This document shows positions 16,411-26,429 of a stretch of DNA of 64,000 nt, one piece after another. Positions within the stretch are counted from its first letter, which is position 1; every line of letters begins with the position of its first letter. The stretch is from the NCBI GenBank assembly GCA_020637805.1, contig JACKJU010000004.1, positions 62,001 through 126,000 on the forward strand, in the 5' to 3' direction. The translations under genes were made by a program, and so were the position numbers. The DNA comes from Nitratireductor sp. (GTDB lineage: Bacteria > Pseudomonadota > Alphaproteobacteria > Rhizobiales > Rhizobiaceae). The notes below the pieces were generated by a model that worked only from the letters and a program-made list of their open reading frames with translations, ran no database searches and had not been told where the DNA came from.

Positions 16411-17346
16411 ATGAGCAAGCTGGAATTCCGAACCGATTTCGATCCGCACCATGGCGAGGCAGTCGAACTGGTTGCGGGCGTGCAACGCATCACCGCCCCC
16501 AATTCCGGCCCTTTCACCCAGCACGGCACAAATACCTACATTGTCGGCGAGGAAGAAGTCGCGGTCATCGATCCGGGACCAGAGGACGGATCACCTCACT
16601 ACGACGCAATCCTGCGCGCCCTCAAGGGCAGAACCGTCTCCCACATCGTGGTGACGCACACCCATGTCGACCATTCGCCGCTGGCACGGCAGTTGTCACG
16701 GGAGACCGGCGCTCCGATATACGCCGAAGGACCGCACCGGCCTGCCCGCGATCTGCATTTGGGCGAACTCAACGTTCTCGATGCCTCCGGCGACAAGGAC
16801 TTCGAACCGGATGTTCGTCTTTCCCATGGTGACATGATCAACGGAAAGGGTTTCACGCTTGAAGCGGTCTTTACGCCCGGACATACCGCCAACCACATGG
16901 CTTTTGCCCTGACCGGCACCCCGTATCTGTTTTCAGGCGACCACGTGATGGGATGGGCCACTTCCATTGTCGCGCCGCCGGACGGTTCCATGGCCGACTA
17001 CATGCAATCGCTGGAAACGCTGCTTCAACGGGACGAAACCATCTACTTTCCCGGCCATGGCGGACGGCTGGAAAAGGCGCGCGAATTCGTGCGCGGGCTT
17101 CGCACCCACCGCAGGATGCGCGAAACCGCAATCCTGCAACGCCTGAAGGCCGGTGACCGCGTCATCCCGGAAATTGTCCGCGCGATCTACAGGGATACCG
17201 ATCCGCGTCTGCATGGCGCAGCCGGGCTATCGGTTTTCGCGCATCTTGAAGACCTGGTTCAGGCGGGCAAGGTGCTCACCCAAGGGGCACCCTCCCTCGA
17301 CGGCGAGTACACACCTGCTGATTTGCCCGAACGCGATGCGGAATAA
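16411..17346 (+). CDS. Metallo-beta-lactamase-fold hydrolase (LACTB2-like)
   Basis: A 311-aa MBL-fold enzyme. The dinuclear-metal motif THTHVDH is near residue 87, followed by PGHT, GDH and PGHGG metal-ligand motifs and a C-terminal winged-helix-like region. The arrangement resembles the LACTB2/ribonuclease-like group of MBL hydrolases; substrate unknown. The ATG at 16411 has AAAGGA upstream, and a longer start at 16336 would lie inside the shared promoter region. It diverges from bioY. Confidence 0.88.
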   Translation: MSKLEFRTDFDPHHGEAVELVAGVQRITAPNSGPFTQHGTNTYIVGEEEVAVIDPGPEDGSPHYDAILRALKGRTVSHIVVTHTHVDHSPLARQLSRETGAPIYAEGPHRPARDLHLGELNVLDASGDKDFEPDVRLSHGDMINGKGFTLEAVFTPGHTANHMAFALTGTPYLFSGDHVMGWATSIVAPPDGSMADYMQSLETLLQRDETIYFPGHGGRLEKAREFVRGLRTHRRMRETAILQRLKAGDRVIPEIVRAIYRDTDPRLHGAAGLSVFAHLEDLVQAGKVLTQGAPSLDGEYTPADLPERDAE

Positions 17347-17372
17347 AGAACCAGCGTAACCGGAAATCGACC

Positions 17373-18242
17373 TTATTCGCCGGCAACACCCTGCAACTGT
17401 GTGTCCAGTTCCGTGAGGAACTGGCGGATATTGCGGGCATTTGCTCCGAAATCATGCGGGCCCCAACTGCTGGCCGAGCGCACGTCCACCAGCGAAGATT
17501 CGTCCTGCGATGCGATGCGGATGACGACGGTGTAGGGCAGTTTCATCACCGGCCCATACACGCGCAACTGCAACAGCATGTCGCGATCTTCCGCTGCTTC
17601 CGCAGCCGCGGCCCCGTCTCCTTCAACGGCCGCAGCCTGCGCCTCCTCGCCGGAAGCAGTCTCGCCGTCGGCGGCTTGCTCCGCAGGGGGGTCCGGCAGG
17701 TTCTGCGAAGCCACGACCCTCCAGCGCCAACGCTTCAGAATATCGTCAACGCTCGCGTAAATCCGTTCGGGCGGCGTGTTGTAGCGCCTGCCCACGATAT
17801 CGGGATAGCTCCCCACGATCATTCGCGCCTCGACGTCGGTATACCCCGGACTGCCGCTGTCGCGTGTGTTTTCCGTCTGCAGGAAAGGCGGCGGGTCGAG
17901 CACATCCGTCGAGATGTCGTTCAACTCCGGATTGTCGATCGCCTGCGCCAGGAGAAAGACGAACGGCACCATCATGAGCAGGGAAAGAACGATGCCATTG
18001 ACCGTGGCGCGCCCGCCTTCATAGCCCTTTTCCCAAAGGTCGATCGTGGCCCTGACCCCCAGGATGAGACTGAGAACCAGCATGCCGATGCCCACCGCAA
18101 TCAGCCAGAAGGCCTGCGGCGTCGTGATGCTCCCGCCACGATGCAGGAACACTGTGAGAATGAAAAAGGGGATGCAGATAACCGCCAGCCGCAGACACCA
18201 TCGTGCTGCCCTGGATTTTCTTCGCCGGTAATAGCCCGCCAT
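17373..18242 (-). CDS. DUF1499 membrane protein
   Basis: A 289-aa protein with three predicted membrane segments (about residues 16-34, 41-62 and 80-101) and a C-terminal DUF1499 domain, including RRYNTPPERIYASVDDIL and a VVIRIAS strand. Between residues 185 and 225 there is a low-complexity Ala/Glu insertion that looks like a flexible linker inside the domain. Function of the family is unknown. It is convergent with the MBL-fold gene and has no obvious partner. Confidence 0.82.
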   Translation of the reverse strand: MAGYYRRRKSRAARWCLRLAVICIPFFILTVFLHRGGSITTPQAFWLIAVGIGMLVLSLILGVRATIDLWEKGYEGGRATVNGIVLSLLMMVPFVFLLAQAIDNPELNDISTDVLDPPPFLQTENTRDSGSPGYTDVEARMIVGSYPDIVGRRYNTPPERIYASVDDILKRWRWRVVASQNLPDPPAEQAADGETASGEEAQAAAVEGDGAAAAEAAEDRDMLLQLRVYGPVMKLPYTVVIRIASQDESSLVDVRSASSWGPHDFGANARNIRQFLTELDTQLQGVAGE

Positions 18243-18511
18243 ACTCGATATCCCAGGGGTTATTATTTGCGTTCTTCAATCGGGTCCGCGCGGCCGTCAC
18301 CGCTGGTTCTGTCCCGAAAGCGGGGTCTCCACCGATTATACGGTTTCAAACTGTGTTTCTACCGTTTTCATTCGTGAACAGGCGGCCACTATTTCTCCGT
18401 GAATCCGCCACAGCGCAGGGCGACGGTCAAGATCCGCGATCCCTTGATCGCATTGGATGTCACCAGAAGCCGGCCGCATGACAGGCCATCGCAAACAGGA
18501 GCGGCAACGAT

Positions 18512-18970
18512 ATGGCGGAAGATCACTCAGGCGCCTCCTCGCCGGAAACCCTAGACAACCACGATCCTGCAAGGGCCATGACACTTCAATGGCACAAGAC
18601 CCTGACCGGCGTTCTGGCCCGCGATAACGGCGAGAACGAAAGTGAGCGTTTTGCCGATGCGGTGCGCGAGATGGCAGACCGAGCAGGCTGCAGCTTCCTG
18701 TTCGAACTGCCGCCCGTGCTGCTCGCCCAGGGCGACAGCGAAATGGCCGATGCAAGGCGCGTCGCTGCGGTTCTCTGCCCGGATGAAGACACCTGCAGCG
18801 TGATATTCATCGTGCTGCATTCCTCTGACCGCAGGATACTTGTGCTTGAAGCCGCTGACGTTCCCGAGCGCATCGTCGAGTTCGCGTTTTCTTTCACGGA
18901 AGTGATGCGCCAGTTGTCACCAGTCCATGCGAGCTATTCTTCCGGCAGCACCATAACAAGACTGCACTGA
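18512..18970 (+). CDS. Hypothetical protein (152 aa)
   Basis: I do not recognise a family. The protein is acidic, has no membrane segment or signal peptide, and contains two Cys (residues 54 and 89) plus a compact alpha/beta pattern in the middle (CSFLFELPPVLLAQ, then CSVIFIVLHSS). AGGAG lies about 13 bases upstream of the ATG, and coding-like codon use supports it. It sits alone between the DUF1499 gene and ppdK. A weak 8-bp hairpin follows (18989-18996 with 19009-19016) and overlaps the ppdK stop. Confidence 0.6.
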   Translation: MAEDHSGASSPETLDNHDPARAMTLQWHKTLTGVLARDNGENESERFADAVREMADRAGCSFLFELPPVLLAQGDSEMADARRVAAVLCPDEDTCSVIFIVLHSSDRRILVLEAADVPERIVEFAFSFTEVMRQLSPVHASYSSGSTITRLH

Positions 18971-19002
18971 ATGCAATCCTGCGCAGGGCTGCCAGGCCGG
19001 TC

Positions 19003-21678
19003 TCAGGTCCTGGCAGTTCCCTGACGAATTGCTGCCTGTGCCGCAGCAAGCCTCGCGATGGGAACGCGGAAGGGCGAACACGACACGTAATCGAGTCCCT
19101 GGGATTCGCAGAAGTGTATCGATGCAGGGTCGCCGCCGTGTTCGCCGCAAATACCAAGCGTAATGTCCTTGCGGGCCGCGCGGCCACGCTTGGCGGCAAT
19201 CGAGACCAGGTCTCCCACCCCTTCCAGATCGAGCGAGACGAACGGATCGCGCTTTACGATCCCCTTGGCGATGTAGTCGGAGATATAGGAAGATGCGTCG
19301 TCACGCGACATGCCGAAGGTCGTCTGTGTGAGGTCGTTCGTCCCGAACGAGAAGAACTCGGCGCATTCCGCAATCGCACCGGCGCGAACCGCTGCACGCG
19401 GCAATTCGACCATCGAACCCACCTCGTAATCGATCTTCTCGCCAGTTTCGGCCTGCACCTGCTCCGCTACCGCGTCGATCCTCGCCTTCACATAGCGCAG
19501 TTCCTCGACAAGGCTGACCAGCGGCACCATGATCTCGGGCACGACCTTCGAACCGGTGCTCTTGCCCGCCTCGACAGCCGCCTCGAAGATGGCGCGCGCC
19601 TGCATTTCCGTGATCTCGGGAAATGAAATTGCCAACCTGCATCCGCGATGGCCCAGCATCGGATTCGACTCATGCAGCGCGTTGAGGCGCGCGCGAAACC
19701 GCTCCGGATCAGTGTTCATCGATTTCGCCACCAGCAGGATTTCTTCTTCCGTATTCGGAAGGAACTCGTGCAGCGGCGGATCGAGCAGCCTGATGGTAAC
19801 CGGAAGGCCCGCCATGATCTCGAACAGTTCCACGAAGTCCTGCCGCTGGATCGGCAGAAGCTTGTCGAGTGCCACGCGCCTGTCTTCCTCGGTATTGGCG
19901 AGGATCATTTCGCGCACGGCAGAAATTCGCTCGCCTTCGAAGAACATGTGTTCGGTACGGCAAAGTCCGATACCCTCCGCACCGAAGGAACGCGCAGCGC
20001 GTGCATCGGCCGGGGTCTCGGCATTGGTGCGCACCTTCATGCGCCTGAGTTCGTCTGCCCACTGCATGATCGTGGCAAATGCGCCCGAAAGTTCCGGCTG
20101 CACCATGTCTACCGCACCGGCCAGAACCTGGCCGTTTGCCCCATCCAGCGTGATTATGTCGCCCTTTTTCCAGGTCTTGCCGAGAATGGTGAAGAGTTCC
20201 TTGGCGTAATCGATCCGAACGGAGCCGGCCCCGGCAACACAGGGTTTTCCCATGCCGCGGGCAACGACCGCCGCGTGGCTTGTCATGCCACCGCGCTGGG
20301 TAAGGATGCCCTTGGCGGCATGCATGCCATGAATGTCCTCGGGGCTGGTTTCCACACGTACAAGGATGCAGTCCTTGCCTTGCTGGGCCAGGGCCTCGGC
20401 CTCGTCGGGATGAAACACGATTTCGCCCGTCGCCGCCCCAGGCGACGCGGGAAGCCCGGTAACAAGAACATTGCGAGGCGCATCAGGGGCGATCGTCGGA
20501 TGCAGCAACTGGTCAAGCGAGGCCGGGTCAATGCGGTCCACCGCCTCAGCAATCGAGAGCATGCCGCTTTCGGCCATGTCGACTGCAATGCGCAATGCGG
20601 CGCGCGCGGTTCGTTTTCCCGTGCGGGTCTGCAGAATCCAGAACTTGCCCTGCTGGACAGTGAATTCCATGTCCTGCATTTCCTTGTAGTGGTTCTCCAG
20701 CCTGCGCGCGATATCGAGCAGTTCCTCGTAGGATTCCGGCATCAGCTTTTCGAGCGAGGGCTTGTCGGAACCGGCAGCGATGCGCGCTTCCTCCGTGATG
20801 TCGTGCGGCGTGCGGATGCCCGCTACCACGTCCTCTCCCTGGGCGTTGACCAGGAACTCTCCGTAGAGCATGCGCTTGCCGTTGGAGGGATTCCGGGAAA
20901 AGGCCACACCGGTTGCAGATTCCGTTCCCATGTTGCCGAACACCATGATCTGAATGTTGACTGCGGTTCCCCATTCGGCCGGGATGTTGTTGAGCGTTCT
21001 GTAGACGATCGCACGCTGGTTCATCCAGGACGAAAATACCGCCTTCACCGCTCCGGCAAGCTGGTCGCGCGGATCCTGCGGAAAGCTCTCTTCCATCTCG
21101 TCGGCGATCAGCGCCTTGTATTTCTCGATGACCTTGCGCCATTCCGCTGCGGTCAGATCTGTATCCTGTTCATGCCCGGCTTCTTCCTTGGCTTCGTGGA
21201 GGATCTCCTCGAAGAGGTCGTGGTCGATGCCCATGACCACGTCACCATACATCTGGATGAAGCGTCGGTAGCTGTCGAGCGCGAACCGCTCGTCTCCGGA
21301 CTCGCGTGCGAGTGCCAGTACGGTGTCGTCGTTCAGTCCGAGATTTAGAACGGTGTCCATCATACCAGGCATGGAGGATCTGGCACCGGAACGGACCGAA
21401 ACCAGGAGCGTCTTGTCATCGGAGCCGAACTTGCGTCCCGTGACCTTCTCGAGCCATGCCATCGCGCCGTCAAGCTGTGCGTCGAGCCCCTCGGGCAGGT
21501 TGCGGCCATTGGTGAAATAGGAGTTGCACGCTTCGGTGGTGATGGTGAAGCCCGGAGGTACCGGCAGACCGAGCGACGACATCTCTGCGAGATTCGCACC
21601 CTTGCCGCCCAACAGCGCCGCCATGGTGGCGTTGCCTTCGGCTCTCCCGTCTCCGAACGTGTAGATATACTTGGTCAT
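19003..21678 (-). CDS. ppdK: Pyruvate, phosphate dikinase
   Basis: An 891-aa PPDK, the usual length. It interconverts pyruvate + ATP + Pi with phosphoenolpyruvate + AMP + PPi. The N-terminal ATP-grasp domain begins with GGKGANLAEM, the swivelling domain has the phospho-acceptor His at about residue 468 (GGMTSHAA), and the C-terminal PEP barrel ends with the GDPASIHFCESQG motif. The start at 21678 follows GGAGG; a longer frame to 21804 has no conserved sequence. In rhizobia this enzyme supports gluconeogenesis or anaplerosis. It stands alone. Confidence 0.97.
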   Translation of the reverse strand: MTKYIYTFGDGRAEGNATMAALLGGKGANLAEMSSLGLPVPPGFTITTEACNSYFTNGRNLPEGLDAQLDGAMAWLEKVTGRKFGSDDKTLLVSVRSGARSSMPGMMDTVLNLGLNDDTVLALARESGDERFALDSYRRFIQMYGDVVMGIDHDLFEEILHEAKEEAGHEQDTDLTAAEWRKVIEKYKALIADEMEESFPQDPRDQLAGAVKAVFSSWMNQRAIVYRTLNNIPAEWGTAVNIQIMVFGNMGTESATGVAFSRNPSNGKRMLYGEFLVNAQGEDVVAGIRTPHDITEEARIAAGSDKPSLEKLMPESYEELLDIARRLENHYKEMQDMEFTVQQGKFWILQTRTGKRTARAALRIAVDMAESGMLSIAEAVDRIDPASLDQLLHPTIAPDAPRNVLVTGLPASPGAATGEIVFHPDEAEALAQQGKDCILVRVETSPEDIHGMHAAKGILTQRGGMTSHAAVVARGMGKPCVAGAGSVRIDYAKELFTILGKTWKKGDIITLDGANGQVLAGAVDMVQPELSGAFATIMQWADELRRMKVRTNAETPADARAARSFGAEGIGLCRTEHMFFEGERISAVREMILANTEEDRRVALDKLLPIQRQDFVELFEIMAGLPVTIRLLDPPLHEFLPNTEEEILLVAKSMNTDPERFRARLNALHESNPMLGHRGCRLAISFPEITEMQARAIFEAAVEAGKSTGSKVVPEIMVPLVSLVEELRYVKARIDAVAEQVQAETGEKIDYEVGSMVELPRAAVRAGAIAECAEFFSFGTNDLTQTTFGMSRDDASSYISDYIAKGIVKRDPFVSLDLEGVGDLVSIAAKRGRAARKDITLGICGEHGGDPASIHFCESQGLDYVSCSPFRVPIARLAAAQAAIRQGTART

Positions 21679-22019
21679 GAGACCGTCATCCTCCGCACGC
21701 ATTTTCCTCCCGCTCCAACAAGTAGCTGCCGGGGCATGCGCAACCCATTTGCCTTGTTGTCGCACTGCCCGTTTGCCGCACTCGAATTCTTGCAGCACTG
21801 ACATTGCTGCCGCACAAACCCGATCGCGTCGCGGTCATGGCCGGGCGTGCACCGGCCATGGTTCCAGGCACAACCTATTTCAGTTTCTTGTGCACTGCAA
21901 CATGGAGCCTAGCACGAAGGCTGCCACTACTGTCAATGAGTACCTTTTTCCTGATGTTCGCAATGCAGACCATTTGCGGAACGCGGTCTCGCAAAGGCCT
22001 GTCTGCGCAGGCGCAAGGA
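21679..22019. other. Intergenic region with a 9-bp palindrome, upstream of ppdK
   Basis: No gene is seen in these 341 bases. They hold the ppdK leader and the sequence past the smc stop. A perfect inverted repeat CATGGCCGG/CCGGCCATG (21836-21844 with 21852-21860, loop GCGTGCA) resembles extragenic palindromes common in rhizobial genomes. No T-run follows it on either side. Confidence 0.5.
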
Positions 22020-25000
22020 TCACCCGGCGTCGCGAATGCGTTCGGCAGTCTGAAGATCGACGCTGACGAGCTGCGAGACACCGCGCTCGGCCATGGTCAC
22101 GCCGAACAGCCGGTTCATGCGAGCCATGGTGATGGGGTTGTGGGTGATGATGACGAAACGGGTATCCGTGGAATTCTTCATCTCGTCCATGAGATTGCAG
22201 AACCGTTCGACGTTGTTGTCGTCGAGCGGCGCATCAACCTCGTCCAGTACGCAGATCGGTGCCGGATTGGTAAGGAACACGGCAAAGATCAGCGCCATGG
22301 CGGTAAGCGCCTGCTCGCCGCCCGATAGCAGGGTCATGGTCTGGGGTTTCTTTCCGGGCGGGCGGGCCAGGATTTCGAGACCCGCCTCCAGCGGATCGTC
22401 GGATTCGATCAGCTGCAGTTCCGCCGTTCCGCCACCGAACAGGTGCGTGAACAGGCGCTTGAATTCCTCGTTCACCTGGTCGAACGCCGCCAGAAGCCGT
22501 TCGCGGCCCTCGCGGTTCAGGCTTTGAATGCCCTGGCGAAGGCGGCGGATTGCCTCGATGAGATCGTCGCGCTCGCCGACCAGAACATCCCGCTGTTCGG
22601 CAATCTCGGTCTGCTCCATCTCTGCGCGCAGGTTGACGGCTCCGAGGCGTTCGCGTTCCGCCTTCAGTTTCTCCAGTTGGCGTTCGGCGGAGGCAAGGTC
22701 CGGCATCGGCTTGCCTTCCTCCACCTCGGCAAGGCCGAGGGTAAGGTGCGGCTCGGTCTCGAGCTCCTCGCGAATGCGTTCCTCGACCTCGGCACGGCGT
22801 TCCTTCGCCGCGTTGAGGCGCTCCTCGGCGCGGCCTCCCCGTTCGCGGGCTTCCGACAGCGTGACGATTGCATCCTTTGCCGCCTTGTCCGCCTGGGCCA
22901 GTTCGCTTTCGGCGACTGCAAGTGCATCTGCGGCCTGTGAGCGGGCAAGTTCCGCCTTTTCCACTTCGGAGATCAGCGCCCGGCGGCGGGCCTCGACCTC
23001 ACCCGGCGCGTCCTCGATACTCGCCAGTTCCTCTGCAGACTTCATCCGGCGCTGCTGCAACTGACCAATCTGCTTCGACGCGTTTTCACGTCGGCGCTGC
23101 CATTCGGCACGCTCCACCTTGATGACTTCAAGGCGGCGGCCACGGGCTTCGCCCTCCCGCGACAGGCTTTCGAATGCGGCGCGGCGTTCGGCCAGAATCG
23201 CCCGGTCCTCGGCAACCGCAGTCTTCAGCCTGCCGAGTTCGGTTTCGAGTTCCGAGACATCTGCCAGCGAGGCAAATTGCGCTTCTGCCTCGCTCAGCGA
23301 TGCAAGGGCATCCTGAGCATCGTCGGAGAGCCGGTTTCGTGCTTCCTCAAGCGCGGACTTGCGCGAGCTGAATTGGCTTACCGAACGCTCGGCGGCTGCA
23401 ATCTGCTCGCGAACCTCACCGAGTTCACGCTGAGCCGCTCGCCACGCATCGCGCGTCTGGCGTGCCTCGGCTGCAAGACGTTCCGACTTGTCACGCGCAG
23501 CCTGAAGAGCCTCTTCGTGATCGCGCACCGTCTTTTGCGCACCGATTGCGGCCTCGTCGAGTTCGGCAAGCCGGTTCTTCTGGGCCAGCCGCTGGGCCGC
23601 TGCGGTGGGTGCTTCGGCACTCGCCTGAAAGCCGTCCCAACGCCAAAGATCGCCTTCGCGGGAAACCAGACGCTGGCCCGGTTTCAGCTGCGGCTGGAGT
23701 GCGGCTCCCTCGCTCTTGCCGACAATGCCGATCTGGCTGAGGCGCCGCTGCAATTCACCGGGCGCCTGAACGACGCTCGAAAGCGCGATAGCACCACCGG
23801 GAAGTGCGGAAGGCTGGAATTCGCCTTCGAGCAGTTTCCAGCGCACCGGAGCGGAATCGCTTGTCGAAACATCAAGGTCCTCGCCAAGCGCTGCACCGAG
23901 AGCGGTTTCGTAGCCCGGTTCGACCCGCACCTTCTCCACCACTGCCGGAAACAGGTCCTGTCCACCCTGGTTGAGAATGCGATTGAGTGTGCGCGCCTCG
24001 GTTTCGATTGCCGCAAGTTCGGCGCGGGCGGCTTCAAGTGGAGCGCGCGAAGCCTGAAAAGCAGCCTGCGCTTCTTCCGCAGTCTTTTCCGCAACCTCAA
24101 GATCGTGCTCGGAGTCCTCGACCCGTTTTTCAAGCGTCGCGGCGCGGCCCGCCAGATCGGAGGCGCCGGAAAGACGTGCAATCTCGCCTGTAACCTGCTG
24201 AAGCTCTGCTGCCACCCTGTCCATCTGTTCGGAAATGCGGCGGCGGCGGTCACCCGCTTCCTTGATCGAGCGCTCCAGAAGGCTCCGTCGCGTGGTCTGT
24301 TCGGCAACCCGAGCGGTAAGATCACTGAGGCGCTTTTCGCTTTCACCGAGTTTCGCCGATGCTTCCTGCAGTTCGGCGCGAACCTTTTCCTCGGTCTGCA
24401 CCACATTCTGCGACTGGCGCGAAAGTTCGGCCTCTTCGTCGTCAAGGCGCTGCATGATCCCGGCATTCTCCGAAACCATGGTCTCTTCGCGATTGATATC
24501 CTGATCGAGCTGCGCGATGCGTGCCGCAAGTTCTTCCTTGCGAGCGGCAACCCTTTGAATTTCCTCGTCAATCTGGCGGCGCGCAATGGTGACACGCTGA
24601 AGGGCTGCGGCTGCTTCGGCCTCGCGATTGCGGTATTCGGGCATCTTGGACGCAAGAATTGCCTGATGCTTCGCAGTCTCCGCCTGGATTTCCGCGCTTT
24701 TGCCGATTGCGGCCGTCGCCTCGGAAACGGCACTTGCCGCCTCGGCTTCCGCCTGCTTGGCGGCAGTCCAGCGCAAATGGAACGCAAGCGCGCCCGTGCT
24801 GCGTATGTCACTGGAAATCGCACGATAGCGGTTCGCCTGCCGGGCCTGCCGCTTCAGGCTTTCAAGCTGGGTTTCGAGCTGGCCGACCACGTCTTCGAGG
24901 CGTTCGAGATTCTGCTCGGCAGCACGCAGGCGCAATTCTGCCTCGTGGCGGCGCGAATGCAGGCCGGATATCCCGGCGGCCTCTTCAAGCAATGCCCGCC

Positions 25001-25478
25001 TGGCCTGTGGCTTGGCGGAAATCAACTCACCGATGCGGCCCTGTCCGACCATCGAGGGCGAACGGGCACCGGTCGAGGCATCGGCGAACAGAAGCTGCAC
25101 GTCCTTGGCACGCACTTCCTTGCCGTTGATTCGGTATACCGAACCGGCCTCGCGCTCGATGCGGCGCGAAACCTGCAATTCGTCGGCATCGTTGAAGGCT
25201 GCCGGCGCGGTTCGGTCAGCATTGTCGAGGAACAGCGCGACTTCCGCGGTATTGCGCGCCGGACGGCTGCCTGAACCGGAGAAAATGACGTCGTCCATGC
25301 CGGACGCCCGCATGTTCTTGTAGGAATTCTCCCCCATCACCCAGCGCAACGCTTCGACAAGGTTGGACTTGCCGCAGCCATTGGGTCCGACCACACCGGT
25401 CAGGCCTGACTCGATCAGGAATTCGGTAGGTTCGACGAAGGATTTGAAGCCGAGAAGGCGGAGCTTGTTGAACTTCAT
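22020..25478 (-). CDS. smc: Chromosome segregation protein SMC
   Basis: A 1152-aa SMC ATPase, the core of the condensin that organises and segregates the chromosome with ScpA/ScpB. The N-terminal Walker A is GPNGCGKS (residues 31-38). Two long coiled-coil arms flank a hinge near residues 500-640. The C-terminal head holds the LLSGGEQALTA signature and the Walker B region CVLDEVDAPLDD. It precedes dsbA-like, DUF721 and mutY in a gene order shared by many rhizobia. scpA and scpB are not in this window. Length and motifs indicate an intact gene. Confidence 0.97.
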   Translation of the reverse strand: MKFNKLRLLGFKSFVEPTEFLIESGLTGVVGPNGCGKSNLVEALRWVMGENSYKNMRASGMDDVIFSGSGSRPARNTAEVALFLDNADRTAPAAFNDADELQVSRRIEREAGSVYRINGKEVRAKDVQLLFADASTGARSPSMVGQGRIGELISAKPQARRALLEEAAGISGLHSRRHEAELRLRAAEQNLERLEDVVGQLETQLESLKRQARQANRYRAISSDIRSTGALAFHLRWTAAKQAEAEAASAVSEATAAIGKSAEIQAETAKHQAILASKMPEYRNREAEAAAALQRVTIARRQIDEEIQRVAARKEELAARIAQLDQDINREETMVSENAGIMQRLDDEEAELSRQSQNVVQTEEKVRAELQEASAKLGESEKRLSDLTARVAEQTTRRSLLERSIKEAGDRRRRISEQMDRVAAELQQVTGEIARLSGASDLAGRAATLEKRVEDSEHDLEVAEKTAEEAQAAFQASRAPLEAARAELAAIETEARTLNRILNQGGQDLFPAVVEKVRVEPGYETALGAALGEDLDVSTSDSAPVRWKLLEGEFQPSALPGGAIALSSVVQAPGELQRRLSQIGIVGKSEGAALQPQLKPGQRLVSREGDLWRWDGFQASAEAPTAAAQRLAQKNRLAELDEAAIGAQKTVRDHEEALQAARDKSERLAAEARQTRDAWRAAQRELGEVREQIAAAERSVSQFSSRKSALEEARNRLSDDAQDALASLSEAEAQFASLADVSELETELGRLKTAVAEDRAILAERRAAFESLSREGEARGRRLEVIKVERAEWQRRRENASKQIGQLQQRRMKSAEELASIEDAPGEVEARRRALISEVEKAELARSQAADALAVAESELAQADKAAKDAIVTLSEARERGGRAEERLNAAKERRAEVEERIREELETEPHLTLGLAEVEEGKPMPDLASAERQLEKLKAERERLGAVNLRAEMEQTEIAEQRDVLVGERDDLIEAIRRLRQGIQSLNREGRERLLAAFDQVNEEFKRLFTHLFGGGTAELQLIESDDPLEAGLEILARPPGKKPQTMTLLSGGEQALTAMALIFAVFLTNPAPICVLDEVDAPLDDNNVERFCNLMDEMKNSTDTRFVIITHNPITMARMNRLFGVTMAERGVSQLVSVDLQTAERIRDAG

Positions 25479-25571
25479 CGTTCCGCTCCGGGCGGGCCAA
25501 ATTCAGGCTGCAAATCTCCTGTCACCGCCCCGTGAGAGGAGCGGTGCCCGGAAGACCTGCCGGGAATCGCC

Positions 25572-26207
25572 TCAAAGATTCTTGTCGATGAGGGCGGAAA
25601 ATTCCTCGACAGACATATCGCCTGCATGTTTTTCGCCATTTATGAAAAAGGTCGGCGTGGCGTCCACACCGAACTTGTCTGCCGCTTCGTTCTTGATGGC
25701 ATTCACACTGTCTAGAACTTCCTGGTTTTTCAAGCAGGCCTCGAAGCTCTCCTGTGTAAAACCCGCCAATTTGGCAATCTGAAGCAGCGGCGGACGCGGA
25801 TCCTGGGCACCGGCCCAGGTGCGCTGCTGGGTAAACAGCACATCCATCATGGGGTAGTAGAACTGGGGATCGGCGCATTTTGCCAGCATCGCACCGGCAA
25901 AGGCGCGCGGATCGAAGGGGAAGTTGCGGATGACGAACATGACCTTGCCCGTATCGACGTATTTTTCCTTGATCGCTGGCCATGTCTTGTCGTGAAAGGC
26001 AGCGCAATGCCCGCATGTCAGGGACGCGTATTCGAAGATCTTGACCGACGCATCCTTGTTGCCAAGGAACTGCTCGCCCTCCATCAGCTGCGGGCCATCT
26101 TCGGCCAGCGCCGCAGACTTCAGAATTGCCGTGGAAGCGGGAAGCATGGCGGCTCCGAGAGCAGCGGTTCCTGCCAGTTTCAGGGAGTTGCGGCGGGTGA
26201 TCGACAT
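25572..26207 (-). CDS. DsbA-family thiol:disulfide oxidoreductase, exported
   Basis: A 211-aa thioredoxin-fold protein with active site CGHC (Cys65, Cys68). The N-terminus begins MSITRRNSLKLAGT, a twin-arginine-like signal with a hydrophobic core to about residue 30, so it probably acts in the periplasm, introducing or shuffling disulfides. CGHC is more oxidising than a typical reductase site. I used the ATG at 26207; longer frames to 26357 start at TTG and lose the clear signal. It lies 93 bp upstream of smc on the same strand, so the pair may be co-transcribed. Confidence 0.9.
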   Translation of the reverse strand: MSITRRNSLKLAGTAALGAAMLPASTAILKSAALAEDGPQLMEGEQFLGNKDASVKIFEYASLTCGHCAAFHDKTWPAIKEKYVDTGKVMFVIRNFPFDPRAFAGAMLAKCADPQFYYPMMDVLFTQQRTWAGAQDPRPPLLQIAKLAGFTQESFEACLKNQEVLDSVNAIKNEAADKFGVDATPTFFINGEKHAGDMSVEEFSALIDKNL

Positions 26208-26429
26208 GAAATACCTCTCAAACTGCTGGGCCATTGCCCGATTCAGAATATGTTCTAGCCTTTCGGGCCTGACAGTGGAACCTCTCCGGCGGCCGGTAAC
26301 GCTTGATTGATCGGCGCGAAAACGGCCTTCGGTTTCCATTGCAACCAAATATGTCAAAACCGGTCTGAATACAGGGTGAATGGCGAAAAACAGTGTTCAC
26401 CCGTGCGTTTTGACCGTCCAGCTCCCAAT

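Noticed and set aside
19648..21348. A 566-codon plus-strand open frame opposite ppdK
   Set aside because: Same reasoning: ppdK has all family motifs and the opposite frame has none.
23277..25274. A 665-codon plus-strand open frame opposite smc
   Set aside because: smc is unmistakable on the minus strand; the opposite frame matches no family and reflects codon bias.
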